Of a DNA stretch of 64,000 nt, positions 28,087-37,440 are shown one piece after another (positions within the stretch are counted from its first letter, which is position 1; every line of letters begins with the position of its first letter). Source of the stretch: Planctomycetota bacterium. Its GTDB lineage: Bacteria > Planctomycetota > Planctomycetia > Planctomycetales > Planctomycetaceae. The DNA is taken from positions 1 to 64,000 of the forward strand of contig JAHZKX010000064.1 of the NCBI GenBank assembly GCA_022600195.1. Reading direction: 5' to 3'. Position numbers and translations under genes: made by a program. The notes beneath the pieces are model-generated. The model did no database searches and was not told the DNA's origin. It worked only from the letters and a program-made list of their open reading frames with translations.

Positions 28087-28365
28087 GAGACCTGGGTCGA
28101 TACATCCCCTGACGATCATAATGGGTTTTCGTTTTCCAGAGAGTAGATACTTCTGGCAATGCCGGAAAGTGAAGCCGGGATCCGGGTTGATCCCTGGTCG
28201 ATCATTCTGCTTGAAATGGGCCACATCCTGGGCCACGATCATGAAGCCGATGGTATCATGCAGGAGAGCTTAGCTTCCGGCGTTCGGAAGCTCGCTTCAG
28301 AGTATCATAATTCAGACTCTTACGTTTTGAACTGCCGAGATGAGGCTGAATTAGTCTGCTTTTAA
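28087..28365 (+). pseudogene. Remnant of a matrixin-like (HExxH) metalloprotease gene
   Basis: The frame read at 28159-28365 encodes IILLEMGHILGHDHEADGIM followed by QESLASGVRKL. This is the shape of the zinc-protease block HELGHxLGxxHxxxGxM found at the end of large planctomycete surface proteins. The first zinc His is replaced by Leu. The preceding part, TWVDTSPDDHNGF (28089-28127), is in another frame and ends at a stop (28143-28145), so the coding sequence is frame-shifted and 5'-deleted. It is read as a decayed gene fragment between a DUF1552 gene and a convergent small gene. If the 68-codon ORF is translated, it cannot be an active protease. Confidence 0.5.
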
Positions 28366-28775
28366 AAGACTCCCGCCATTTCTTCTACCAGATCAATTTC
28401 CAACGACTTTGGAATCGTCACCATCAGGGTATGACAGCCCCTATCGGTAAACTTGATCGATTCCAGGGGCATTTCGCTGTCCTCATCTCTGACAAAAATC
28501 ACATTTTTATCACGGATTTGGAAGTAATATTCTTTGATCGAATTATTCTCAAAAGTTACAAATATTAAAATCCCTTTTCTTACTTTCACAGACTGGATTT
28601 TTGTGAACAATATTGTTTGAGGTGTAACTGGATGCTCACTTTCGATACCGATTGCCCGACTGACATTGCTATCCACTTCATCGTTGTCAGCCCCAGGCGC
28701 TCCACTCACTAACAAAAGAGAGAAACAAAACAATATGATAATTGCCGACGATACCATTGAAAGCAGGTCACGCAT
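28362..28775 (-). CDS. Small secreted protein of unknown function
   Basis: The 137-residue protein has a clear signal peptide (hydrophobic residues 8-25, cleavage near SGAPGA). The mature domain of about 110 residues is predicted mostly beta (SVKVRKGILIFVTFENNSIKEYYFQIRDKNVIFV). No family is recognised. Its ATG lies two bases after the stop of the 1455-residue kinase, and its ribosome site (GGAG) is inside the kinase 3' end, so translation is coupled. A periplasmic partner or effector of the kinase C-terminal domains is a reasonable guess. Confidence 0.75.
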   Translation of the reverse strand: MRDLLSMVSSAIIILFCFSLLLVSGAPGADNDEVDSNVSRAIGIESEHPVTPQTILFTKIQSVKVRKGILIFVTFENNSIKEYYFQIRDKNVIFVRDEDSEMPLESIKFTDRGCHTLMVTIPKSLEIDLVEEMAGVF

Positions 28776-28777
28776 TA

Positions 28778-31700
28778 TTATGATCTCCTACTTTTGGGTG
28801 TGAATACATTCGGTTCTGCTAATCGCCAGGAACCTTCAGCCTTACCGGGAATTATCAAACTTCTCCATGCAGGATTTTTGTTATTTTTGAATAGATCAGA
28901 CAGCGACTTATAGTTTTTCGTCTTTTTATCTTGATTCACCAATTCCAGTAAGTTCGTCTCACTGACGTCCGGTTTTTTCTCTGCAAACGATTGAAACAAC
29001 TTTTGGACCACCTGAGCCTGTGGCGCCGAATACGTATAGATCATGCGCTTATTACTTTTGGTATCAGGCCAATAGAACTTGAATTCTGTCACACCCTCCA
29101 TAGCCAGATCCTTTGCTTCATTGATCTTAAACGGATGGTTTTTTGCCAGTTTTAGAAAATCAATTGAAATTTTTTGTTCAATCACCTTCTTTGACTTAAC
29201 TTTGATTTTCGAATGAAGGTACCTGGGGGTACTCGCCTTATATTCCCAGCCTGCGAGATCGCTGATCACTTCAACATTATATTCTCCTGCAGAAAGCTCA
29301 TAGACCCATTTACCTGCTGAAGTTTTTTTTGACAAGTAATCTCTAACTTCATCGGCTTGATCCGGGCCCGTACCAACGCGTTGGACTTCGATTTGCATAC
29401 CAGGATCACGTCCGCTAAACAGCAATATCCCCATATCTTTTCTGGTATTTACATTTAGCTTTTCATTTTTGTGCAATAATCTAGTACCGTTTCTGTTTTT
29501 TGTTTGCGGTGTTTTTAACTCTGGTTCGCTTAACCTCCAGGTATTCTCTCCTTTGCCAGGCACAATCAATTTTTCCCAGGCAGGATGTTTTCCGTTATTA
29601 AACAGGTTCTTCATCGACGCATAACTTTTCGTAATGATATGCTTATTCGCAGTCTCCACTAAATCCAATTCATTTACACCGGGCTTTCCTGCAACAAATG
29701 CAGCTAATAATTCCTGCACAACCTCCGCCTGTGGAACCGTCAGAGTATAAACGATAAAATGTGCACCCATCCTGGGAACAGGCCAATGAAACTTAATCAG
29801 CCCTCCCTTTGACCAGTCCGGGTGACTCTCAGCTATTTTCGTGTAGTCAGATTGAATCGTTACAGGAACAATGGCCCCCGGCTTCACCTCGATTTTTGAA
29901 TGCAGATATTGAGGCTGTCTGCCGTCTACGACCCAACCGGCATTCGGACTGGAGACTTTGATCTCATAAGTTCCCGCTGGAACTTCATAGGTCATCGGCT
30001 CCAGCACAAAAAAACGGTCAGCAAAGCCAAACACACCATCATCCATTCTGGTCTTCGAGGAATCAACGGGAAAAACTCCAACCCGCAACCCAGGAGTCTG
30101 TCCGCTTAGTAAAATGGCCCCACGATTCTTTCTTTGTTCAACAGACTCATCCTGTTTCATCTTTTTGTCGTCATTAACAAACCGTTGAATGTCAGGCCTC
30201 AAATTGATCCTCAATTGTTTCCCGGCAATTTTTTTAACATTTTTTGTAAAACTGTATACATAGCCAGAAGCACTGTAACTAATCCGTAAGGCATGCTTGC
30301 CTGGAGTCAACCTGAGTTTGAAGGGACGTGAATGGACAGGGTAAGCCTGGATGTCGTCTGTATCTGATTTCGTGGAAACAATGGTAATGGGGTATTGTTC
30401 ATCGTAATCAATCACGACCTCATCACTACCGGACATTCTCGCGAACTTTGGCACGAGCAATGAAACAGCAAACAGGCTGGGAATAAATATCATGGCAGAC
30501 AGAACCAACCAGCCAATTGATTTCCATGGATTACTCAACGCATCAAAGCCGCTGTTTCGTTTAATGTAATACGCTAAACCAAACATTCCGCTGACAACAA
30601 ACAACTTCAATCCCCAGCTCAACACCAGGTGTTGCTCTGTCGTATTGAGATGCCTGTATGCATGAGCCAGAAAAAACAACAGTGCCAGACCCGCAATTCC
30701 TGATAACACCCCTATTACAATCCGCTTATTCGACCGCTGGTGCTCTTGAACAATCAGATCAGCACCGGGAGTGACAGGCTTCTCTTCGGGTTGCTTTGCT
30801 CCCCTTGCCTCTTTTTGTTTGATGTGCCGCGCGATGTATAACAAAATCCCCAGTGGTCCTAAAACAAAGCAGACTAACAAAAACAATCCGTCTAAAATTT
30901 TGGCGGACTTCGATTCAGGATGCACCAGATTTTGCATTCCGCAAACCAACACTAACAATCCCACAGGACCAAAGAACAACAGAGACACCAGCACCATTTC
31001 CGTAACATTACCAGTAAAATGGCGCCCCGTTGCCATTCCAAACAACCCGATAAAAAATGGGATCAGCAACATCAGCCCCCCCACCCAGACGGCCCCTCGG
31101 TCGACCCAACGCCCCGTTTTTTGTGGGCCTGATTCTCGAGCATCATGTTGTCCGTTAACATCGGGTGAGGTGACAGCCACGTGCTGCTCTTCCACCCTGC
31201 CCCCGCTTGAAAGGCTTCTTTGTAGCAAGAGTCCAACCGTTACAAACATCCCGCCTGCCAGGGAGAAAATCAAAATCGGCGTAAAATGCCAATCGCCGTT
31301 TGCCATAAACGCAGGTGTGTAGATTCCCGTGGAAAACATCCAGTAAAACAAAACCATAATAATCCAGATTACAATGCCGGTCCCCGTTAAAGTACGGGCG
31401 TCTTTTTGTTTCACTGCCGCAACATATTCAGGCCCTTTTGATGAAATATGCACCCACTGCCCCCGAATTGCAAATCCGGCAACAGCCAGCACACCCAAAA
31501 CGGTCGCCGCCAGAATCGATCCGTGCAGCGAAGTAAATTCGGCTTCCAGTGGTGCAGCACGGATGAGCGCAGTCGTGATAAACGACAACCCCAAGGTCAT
31601 AAACATTGCTAACGTAGAGAGGAACCAGGTTAAGAAAGGGAGTGGTTTTTTATCTGATCGATTCCAGTAGACGATGGAGGCAATAGAAAGAATAAAGATA

Positions 31701-33145
31701 AGTGTAAATGAGAATTTGATAATTTTGCTCATTACGTTATAAGTCATAGTGGATTCGGGAGTGCTGGGACTGATCATCATGAGCCCTATGACGGTTCCCA
31801 AGACCAGGCCTAACAGAATGCCAAGAATGTAATCCGCAGGTGTCCCCCCTTTTTCCAACTCAACAGAGGCTGCCGATCTCAATGAACCGGATTGCTTATC
31901 TTCTGCATCCATTGTGGCAGATGCTTCAACCTGCAGATTTGCAACAGGTAAAGCGGCTTTCCGAGATGCCTCTATTTGCTGATTTATCGGTTTCCGCTCA
32001 ATCGGAGGTACTGCCCCTGGCTGCTGAACGTGGGCCAGATGTGCTCCCAGTAAATCGGCAACTTCACTGGCGGTCTGTAAACGATTTTCTGGTCGTTTTT
32101 CCAATAGGCAGTCGATAATTTCAATCATCCACTCCGGAATCTCTTCGTTGACATCCTGAATCGGTCGAGGCCTGTCATCACAAACGCGGCGGACCACAGC
32201 AACCAGATTACTCGCACGAAACGGCGAACGTCCGGTACACATCGCATACAAGACAGCACCTAAACTGAACAGGTCACTCCTCTGATCAACGCGTTCGCCG
32301 GTTGCCTGCTCGGGAGACATATACTGCGGAGTACCAGACACTTCACCAGTCTTGGTAATTGTCACATCATCTACGGCCCGCGCTAGACCAAAATCAGTAA
32401 TCTTCACCCGCTCGACACCGTTCTCCAGTAGGATATTCGCCGGTTTGATGTCCCGGTGAATGAGTCCCTGTTTGTGAGCAGCTGCCAACCCATCTGCAAT
32501 CTGAGTTCCAATCCGCAGAATTTCAGTAACTTTTAAAGCCCCTGTATGATCGAGTTTTTCCTGTAATGACTGACCGACAACGTATTCCATCACCAGGTAA
32601 GGTAACTTGTCTTCATCGACCGCATGAATCGTAACAATATGCGGATGGCTCACAGCAGCAGCAGCCTGCGCTTCCCGTAAAAACCGTTTTCGTGAATTCG
32701 GATTCACCGCCAGTAATGGAGACATGACTTTTATCGCAACAATGCGATTCAATTTAGGATCCAGAGCCCGAAAGACAATGCCCATACCTCCCTGCCCGAT
32801 CACTTCCTGAATCTCATATTCCCCCAGCGTACCCAACAAATCAGGGTTCTCAGAGGGAGTCAGAAAATCGAGCGAAATAGGCTGCGTTTCATGAGCCCCA
32901 ATGGGTGATTTTTCCAGGAAACTGCCTGCATCGTCATACGCCAATAGCAGCGCTTCAACACGACGGCGTCGTTCCAGGTCATCGCCACAAGTTTCATCTA
33001 GAAACTGTTTGCGTTCTGCTGGCGTTTTCTTATCCAGGGCAATTAAAAACAATCCCTCAATCGATTGGGGATTCACATTCTCGCGTGTTGGCTCAGGCGT
33101 TTGCTCTGAGTTTTCTGGAGTCTCGGGTGATTCAGAATCGGACAT
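28778..33145 (-). CDS. Large membrane Ser/Thr kinase with duplicated C-terminal module
   Basis: The protein has 1455 residues. An N-terminal helical segment (25-75) precedes a complete Hanks kinase domain (about 110-372): GQGGMG, Lys139 in VAIKV, HRDIKPAN (Asp232), DFG (251-253), SPEQAT. After a linker comes a multi-spanning membrane region with about 10-12 hydrophobic helices (about 440-920), then a non-membrane region. That region has a beta-rich PEGA-like stretch (VVIDYDEQYPITI to LRISYSASGYVYSF) and two tandem copies of a module of about 190-200 residues. Each copy contains GILLFSGRDPGM or GAILLSGQTPGL, QPQYLHSKIEVKPG or TPRYLHSKIKVKSK, and W-(E/R)-x-L-I-(V/I)-P-G-K-x-E-x-(T/S)-W-R-L. An ECF sigma gene is 187 bp upstream and a small secreted protein is coupled downstream. 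Confidence 0.9.
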   Translation of the reverse strand: MSDSESPETPENSEQTPEPTRENVNPQSIEGLFLIALDKKTPAERKQFLDETCGDDLERRRRVEALLLAYDDAGSFLEKSPIGAHETQPISLDFLTPSENPDLLGTLGEYEIQEVIGQGGMGIVFRALDPKLNRIVAIKVMSPLLAVNPNSRKRFLREAQAAAAVSHPHIVTIHAVDEDKLPYLVMEYVVGQSLQEKLDHTGALKVTEILRIGTQIADGLAAAHKQGLIHRDIKPANILLENGVERVKITDFGLARAVDDVTITKTGEVSGTPQYMSPEQATGERVDQRSDLFSLGAVLYAMCTGRSPFRASNLVAVVRRVCDDRPRPIQDVNEEIPEWMIEIIDCLLEKRPENRLQTASEVADLLGAHLAHVQQPGAVPPIERKPINQQIEASRKAALPVANLQVEASATMDAEDKQSGSLRSAASVELEKGGTPADYILGILLGLVLGTVIGLMMISPSTPESTMTYNVMSKIIKFSFTLIFILSIASIVYWNRSDKKPLPFLTWFLSTLAMFMTLGLSFITTALIRAAPLEAEFTSLHGSILAATVLGVLAVAGFAIRGQWVHISSKGPEYVAAVKQKDARTLTGTGIVIWIIMVLFYWMFSTGIYTPAFMANGDWHFTPILIFSLAGGMFVTVGLLLQRSLSSGGRVEEQHVAVTSPDVNGQHDARESGPQKTGRWVDRGAVWVGGLMLLIPFFIGLFGMATGRHFTGNVTEMVLVSLLFFGPVGLLVLVCGMQNLVHPESKSAKILDGLFLLVCFVLGPLGILLYIARHIKQKEARGAKQPEEKPVTPGADLIVQEHQRSNKRIVIGVLSGIAGLALLFFLAHAYRHLNTTEQHLVLSWGLKLFVVSGMFGLAYYIKRNSGFDALSNPWKSIGWLVLSAMIFIPSLFAVSLLVPKFARMSGSDEVVIDYDEQYPITIVSTKSDTDDIQAYPVHSRPFKLRLTPGKHALRISYSASGYVYSFTKNVKKIAGKQLRINLRPDIQRFVNDDKKMKQDESVEQRKNRGAILLSGQTPGLRVGVFPVDSSKTRMDDGVFGFADRFFVLEPMTYEVPAGTYEIKVSSPNAGWVVDGRQPQYLHSKIEVKPGAIVPVTIQSDYTKIAESHPDWSKGGLIKFHWPVPRMGAHFIVYTLTVPQAEVVQELLAAFVAGKPGVNELDLVETANKHIITKSYASMKNLFNNGKHPAWEKLIVPGKGENTWRLSEPELKTPQTKNRNGTRLLHKNEKLNVNTRKDMGILLFSGRDPGMQIEVQRVGTGPDQADEVRDYLSKKTSAGKWVYELSAGEYNVEVISDLAGWEYKASTPRYLHSKIKVKSKKVIEQKISIDFLKLAKNHPFKINEAKDLAMEGVTEFKFYWPDTKSNKRMIYTYSAPQAQVVQKLFQSFAEKKPDVSETNLLELVNQDKKTKNYKSLSDLFKNNKNPAWRSLIIPGKAEGSWRLAEPNVFTPKSRRS

Positions 33146-33332
33146 GATTTTTTCTTCTTCAGGATGGGATGTCCCATCAGGCTAAGATTTCAAATAGGAC
33201 AGTCTTTGTCCCACAACTATCTTACCATGCGATTTCAAGCGGTGGCGCGCCTCATGCATTCTTTCAAAAATCGACTATTATCATAAATCAGTCATCGAAA
33301 CGACACCCCAGGTTCGTCGTAAGATATTTCCA

Positions 33333-33905
33333 TCAAACAGTTTGATCCGCGTCTGATTTTATCTGACTAAATAGCCAGGCACGAGAATAAGCCCAGTGAC
33401 GAGCCGCAGTCGCTCGAGAAATCCCCAGCACCTCCGCGGCTTCCAATTCACTCAATCCAGCGAAATAGCGAAGCTTCACCAGTTCCGCTTTCTCCGGGCT
33501 TTCCTTGGCAAACTGAGTCAAAGCAGCATCCAATGCCAACAGGTCATCGAATTGCTGCTGAGCGGGCGCTGCAATTTCAGGAAGTTCAATACGATCATGT
33601 TCGCCACCATGTTTCAGTCGTTTCTTGCGCCGTGCATTTTCAATCAGAATCCGTCGCATCGATTCCGCAGCCGCCGCAAAGAAATGCCCACGATGATCCC
33701 ACTGTTGCTCAGATTCATTTCCAACCAATCGCAGATAGGCCTCATGTACCAGCGCCGTCGCTGTCAACGTTTGTCCCGGTGCTTCCTGTGAGATTTTGTT
33801 GCCTGCCAGCTTGCGCAATTCCGCATACACAATCGGCAGCAGTTGATCGGTGGCAGCCACATCACCTGCTTCCAACGCGTTTAAGATTCGTGTCACTTCC
33901 TGCAT
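33333..33905 (-). CDS. ECF-family RNA polymerase sigma factor (kinase-linked type)
   Basis: The 190-residue protein matches the planctomycete/acidobacterial ECF group typified by LPxVYxELRKLA. Region 2 includes LLPIVYAELRKLAG, LTATALVHEAYLRL and HRGHFFAAAAESMRRILIENARRK. Region 4 is LVKLRYFAGLSELEAAEVLGISRATAARHWAYSRAWL with a helix-turn-helix. No anti-sigma factor gene is adjacent. Instead the next gene downstream on the same strand is a large Ser/Thr kinase, which fits the known association of such ECF groups with kinases thought to activate them. It probably drives transcription of the kinase operon or a wider regulon. Confidence 0.94.
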   Translation of the reverse strand: MQEVTRILNALEAGDVAATDQLLPIVYAELRKLAGNKISQEAPGQTLTATALVHEAYLRLVGNESEQQWDHRGHFFAAAAESMRRILIENARRKKRLKHGGEHDRIELPEIAAPAQQQFDDLLALDAALTQFAKESPEKAELVKLRYFAGLSELEAAEVLGISRATAARHWAYSRAWLFSQIKSDADQTV

Positions 33906-34762
33906 CTTGAAAGTCTCATTATGTTATCTCAGTTTACAGAGCGATTAACAAAGCACTCCATTATCAGCTTATACCTCAGTCTAACCAGACCAATTCCTGA
34001 TTGAAATCTCTTTTTTCTTTTGATGTCTGTGATATATGTTTTAAAATCTCAATCGATCTGAAAAGTAAAACGCTTTAGCGACTAAAAACAACTGATCAAC
34101 TTGCTCTTGACGACGTCCTGCCGGTACTTAATATGCGTTATAAGCGTCGCGCGCGAGTGAGAAATTCAGACACTGGAATATTTTGAATCGCTGCTGATTT
34201 GCGTAGTACAAAACCGTCTATGTTTTGAAAAAGATCACTTGAACAAGGAAAACCAGTGAGCCCTGTTGCTTCCCGCTGTTCACACTTATCGAACGCTATC
34301 GACCCGCATATGACGCTTATCAAACACGTATCAACACACCTTCGCCAGCTTTCAACCACCTTTCGACGCTTGACTGCTTCATGCCGTTTTGCATGATGTA
34401 AAAAATGAATTAATAAATCTCGATGTGCAAAACGTGGAATCACAAGCATGACAAAATCTCTCAACCTAAACGGGCATCACAGCCATTACTGAGGGAGAAC
34501 TGACTAGCGCTTACTAGAGGCTTCAAAATAGTCCCTCTAGAAGAGCCCAAGAACATGATACGAAATAGCGCCCAGCAACTCTAACTGAAAATACGACACG
34601 ATTCAGCAAGTCGCATAGAATGCACCACAACTGCATTTTCTGCTTTCATCGAGAGCAATTAGTAATTACTATTGTGTGAACGAGAATTTGAAACCGTTTC
34701 ATGCTAAAAAAAGTGAATCACACAGGGGAAACATCATCTTGAATGGTCACAAGATATACTTA
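33906..34762. other. Long intergenic region without a supported gene
   Basis: About 860 bp separate the ECF gene from the next gene. A 108-codon minus-strand frame (34138-34464, opening at TTG) has no ribosome site or recognised motif and is not called. Small inverted repeats are present: CGCT-TT-AGCG near 34070 and CTAGAGG/CCTCTAG (34514-34520 with 34534-34540). The ECF promoter should be in the first 200 bp. Confidence 0.5.
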
Positions 34763-35503
34763 ATGAAGTACCTGTCGCTATTCTGCCTGGTTTTGTTGGG
34801 CCTGCTTTTACATGCAGTACTGCCACTACAGGCCGCTGAGTGGGGGAATCTATCAGGACAATTTATTTATACCGGCAATCCTCCGAACCCCAAAACAGTT
34901 AAACTCACAAAAGACCAATCGTTAGTCATTGGGAAAAATGGTGGACTCAAAAATATTTTTATATTTTTGAAAAAGAAAAAATCACAGGAAATTAATATTC
35001 ATCCAAGTTATTATCAATTACCAAAAAAAGTCTCACTTTTTCATCAGAACTCGATTTATGAACCACATATATTAGGACTCTGGCACAAACACCAGGAACT
35101 GGTTGTCATTAATAAAGATCCTCATGATCATATTGTTCATATCCACGCACGGAAAAATTATTTTCCCGGAACTTTGCCAAAAAAAATAATTAAACAGAGA
35201 ACGTTTCGGTTCCAAACTAGTGAAATCTATCCAATCCCAGTGAAATGCATTATTCACCCTTGGGAAACGGCATATCTTTTAGTACTCGATCATCCTTACT
35301 TTTCCTCAACAGACGAAACCGGGGCATTTACGATTAAGAATTTGCCCGTGGGTGATTTTCAATTTCGGATATGGCATGAAAAGGTAGGACATCTTCTGGC
35401 AAAGGAGGAATGGGAGCGGGGAAGAATAAAAATAAAGATCAAGACTGGAAAAAATGATCTGGGCGTGATCAAAGTTTCTCCAAAACTGTTCGAGAAAAAG
35501 TAA
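34763..35503 (+). CDS. Secreted cupredoxin-like protein
   Basis: The 246-residue protein has a signal peptide (MKYLSLFCLVLLGLLL, cleavage after LQA). The mature part resembles the planctomycete methylamine-utilisation/plastocyanin-like family. LKNIFIFLKK is followed by a His-rich stretch HDHIVHIHARKN (His121, 123, 126, 128) and CIIHPWETAYLLVLDHPYF (Cys162, His165). A carboxypeptidase-regulatory-like tail follows (DETGAFTIKNLPVGDFQFRIWHE). Relatives read C-x-x-H-P-W-M, with Met as a copper ligand; here the position is Glu168. The frame is open upstream to a GTG at 34676, but the signal peptide argues for the ATG at 34763. Base composition is AT-rich compared with its neighbours. The role is probably copper binding or electron transfer. 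Confidence 0.72.
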   Translation: MKYLSLFCLVLLGLLLHAVLPLQAAEWGNLSGQFIYTGNPPNPKTVKLTKDQSLVIGKNGGLKNIFIFLKKKKSQEINIHPSYYQLPKKVSLFHQNSIYEPHILGLWHKHQELVVINKDPHDHIVHIHARKNYFPGTLPKKIIKQRTFRFQTSEIYPIPVKCIIHPWETAYLLVLDHPYFSSTDETGAFTIKNLPVGDFQFRIWHEKVGHLLAKEEWERGRIKIKIKTGKNDLGVIKVSPKLFEKK

Positions 35504-35585
35504 CTCGAACGAGGATCGAACTGCTTTTCCATTTCTGGAACGCCAGGAATATCGGTTGAGACAATCTAAGTAATCACTTTAGATC

Positions 35586-37190
35586 TTAATTACGCTTTTT
35601 CTTTTTGAGCTTAGATCCCAATTCCACCTTATCGGCCCAGGCGAACCAGTCTTGAGACATCTGCTTAACCCGATCGGTGTGTTTCATCGCAAGATTGTTC
35701 GTTTCACAACGGTCGGCTTTGATGTCATACAGCTCCCACTCTTTCACCTGAGAATCCCAGACCAGCTTCCAGTCACCTTGCCTGATCGCACGGTTGCCTG
35801 ACCAGTACCAGGCGAGAGAATCGTGCAGCGTTTTTTCTTCACCCTTTAACAGAGACAGCATGCTCGTCCCTTCTACGGGAAGAATCTTATGTCCCTGATA
35901 GGTCTCAGGGTATTTCGTTTCAGCCATTTCCAGAAAGGTCGGCAGGAGATCAATAATATGCGCAGGACTACGATTGATCGTATCAGCGGGAACCTGACCG
36001 GGCCACCAGGCGATGCACGGTGTCGAGATACCTCCTTCGTGAACCCACGACTTATAACGACGGAAAGGCGAATTTTGTGCCCAACCCCAGGCAGGACCAA
36101 CGGCAACATAATCGTCTTTGGGACCGGGATTTCGAACATGGGGATCACGTCCACCGGGCTCTTCACTACAACCCCCATTGTCAGATAGAAACAGCACCAG
36201 CGTATTGTCGAGCTGATTCGTTTCTTTTAAAGTGCTCATAATACGACCGATGTTCTGATCCATACTATCGATCATCGCCGCGTAAACAGCCATCCGCTTG
36301 TCTTCGAACTCCTGATTCGCGGTTTCCCATTCATATGAACGACTATCGCCTTCGGAGAGAGACCAGTTCTTACCCGCCAGTCCCATCTCCTGCAATCGTT
36401 TCCAGCGATCTTTCCGCATCTGATCCCAACCCATTTTGAACTTGCCCACATATTTGGCGATGTCTTTGGGTTTCGCATGCAGGGGATAATGGGGAGCCGT
36501 ATAACACAAATGAATAAAGAACGGTTTTTCATCTTTGCTGTAACGTTGAATCATATCCAGAGTATGTTCGGTAAACGCATCAGTGGTGTAATAGTCATCA
36601 TTAAATTTTGTCACCGCTTTGTCGTCATGTCCGAAGCTGCGAATGCCCGCTCTCTTGTAGGGAGGATCGGAAATCGTCGGGTCGAAAAAGTTACAACATC
36701 CATCCAGCACCCCGTAATAGGAATCGAAGCCGCGAAAGAACGGATGTGTCGTTTTGTCGAAACGATCAATCCAGCCGCCGGGATACTTACTCTTGGCATA
36801 CCCTTTCGTACGCATCAGATGCCATTTTCCGCTGAGTCCTGTCTGATAACCGGCAACTTTCATCGCTTCACCCAGCGTGACCATATTTTGACGCATGTGT
36901 CCCCCTTTTCCGAAGCGGGGATACAAACCCGTCAGAATCGAAGCGCGCGTCGTCGTGCATTTCGCATTATTATAAAACTGGGTGAACCGCATTCCTTCAC
37001 GGGCGAGTCGGTTTAGATTCGGTGTTTCCACTTCGCCTCCGTAACACCCAATATCAGAATAGCCCATGTCGTCACACATGATCAGAATGATATTCGGTTT
37101 TGTGGCTGCCTGTAGAACAGAACCAAACAGAAACAGAATACAGAGCGTAAAGAAGATTGTATTGTTTTTTAGAAAGTGAGAGTTTGTCAT
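35586..37190 (-). CDS. Secreted arylsulfatase-family sulfatase
   Basis: The 534-residue protein has a signal peptide (about 1-28) and the sulfatase fold. PNIILIMCDDMGYSDIGCYGG gives the metal-binding Asp pair. AKCTTTRASILTGLYP is the formylglycine site, with Cys81 or close to it the residue to be modified. GKWHL, HFCYTAPH-like HLCYTAPHYP and LFLSDNGG complete the active site. The site reads C-T-T-T-R rather than the textbook C-x-P/A-x-R. It should remove sulfate esters from polysaccharide in the periplasm or outside. It is convergent with the cupredoxin gene and divergent from an NHL-propeller gene. Confidence 0.92.
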   Translation of the reverse strand: MTNSHFLKNNTIFFTLCILFLFGSVLQAATKPNIILIMCDDMGYSDIGCYGGEVETPNLNRLAREGMRFTQFYNNAKCTTTRASILTGLYPRFGKGGHMRQNMVTLGEAMKVAGYQTGLSGKWHLMRTKGYAKSKYPGGWIDRFDKTTHPFFRGFDSYYGVLDGCCNFFDPTISDPPYKRAGIRSFGHDDKAVTKFNDDYYTTDAFTEHTLDMIQRYSKDEKPFFIHLCYTAPHYPLHAKPKDIAKYVGKFKMGWDQMRKDRWKRLQEMGLAGKNWSLSEGDSRSYEWETANQEFEDKRMAVYAAMIDSMDQNIGRIMSTLKETNQLDNTLVLFLSDNGGCSEEPGGRDPHVRNPGPKDDYVAVGPAWGWAQNSPFRRYKSWVHEGGISTPCIAWWPGQVPADTINRSPAHIIDLLPTFLEMAETKYPETYQGHKILPVEGTSMLSLLKGEEKTLHDSLAWYWSGNRAIRQGDWKLVWDSQVKEWELYDIKADRCETNNLAMKHTDRVKQMSQDWFAWADKVELGSKLKKKKRN

Positions 37191-37440
37191 GGTGCTGCTT
37201 ACTGATTCGAAGGGAGCGGGAGCCTGATCAAAAATTGATGTAATATTGATGTATTATTGTAGATGCCCATCAGACAGGACTCAACAGGCGAAAAATCCGC
37301 AACATCAGATTCCCTGTTTTTCAGGAAGATCCGGGTTGCGAATTGATCTGAATGACACCAGTGGTTACAGTTGAATCAACCCTGTTCTCAGCCAGTTTAA
37401 TGATTCGTTCATTCTTTTTAGCGCTTCCGGGAGATCAACG

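Noticed and set aside
30771-31670. Forward ORFs opposite the kinase membrane region
   Set aside because: They are shadows of hydrophobic helices on the minus strand, with Pro/Thr/Asn-rich composition typical of reverse reading.
34138-34464. 108-codon minus-strand ORF in the 860-bp gap
   Set aside because: It opens with TTG and has no Shine-Dalgarno site or recognisable domain. A short remnant gene cannot be excluded, but it cannot be supported.
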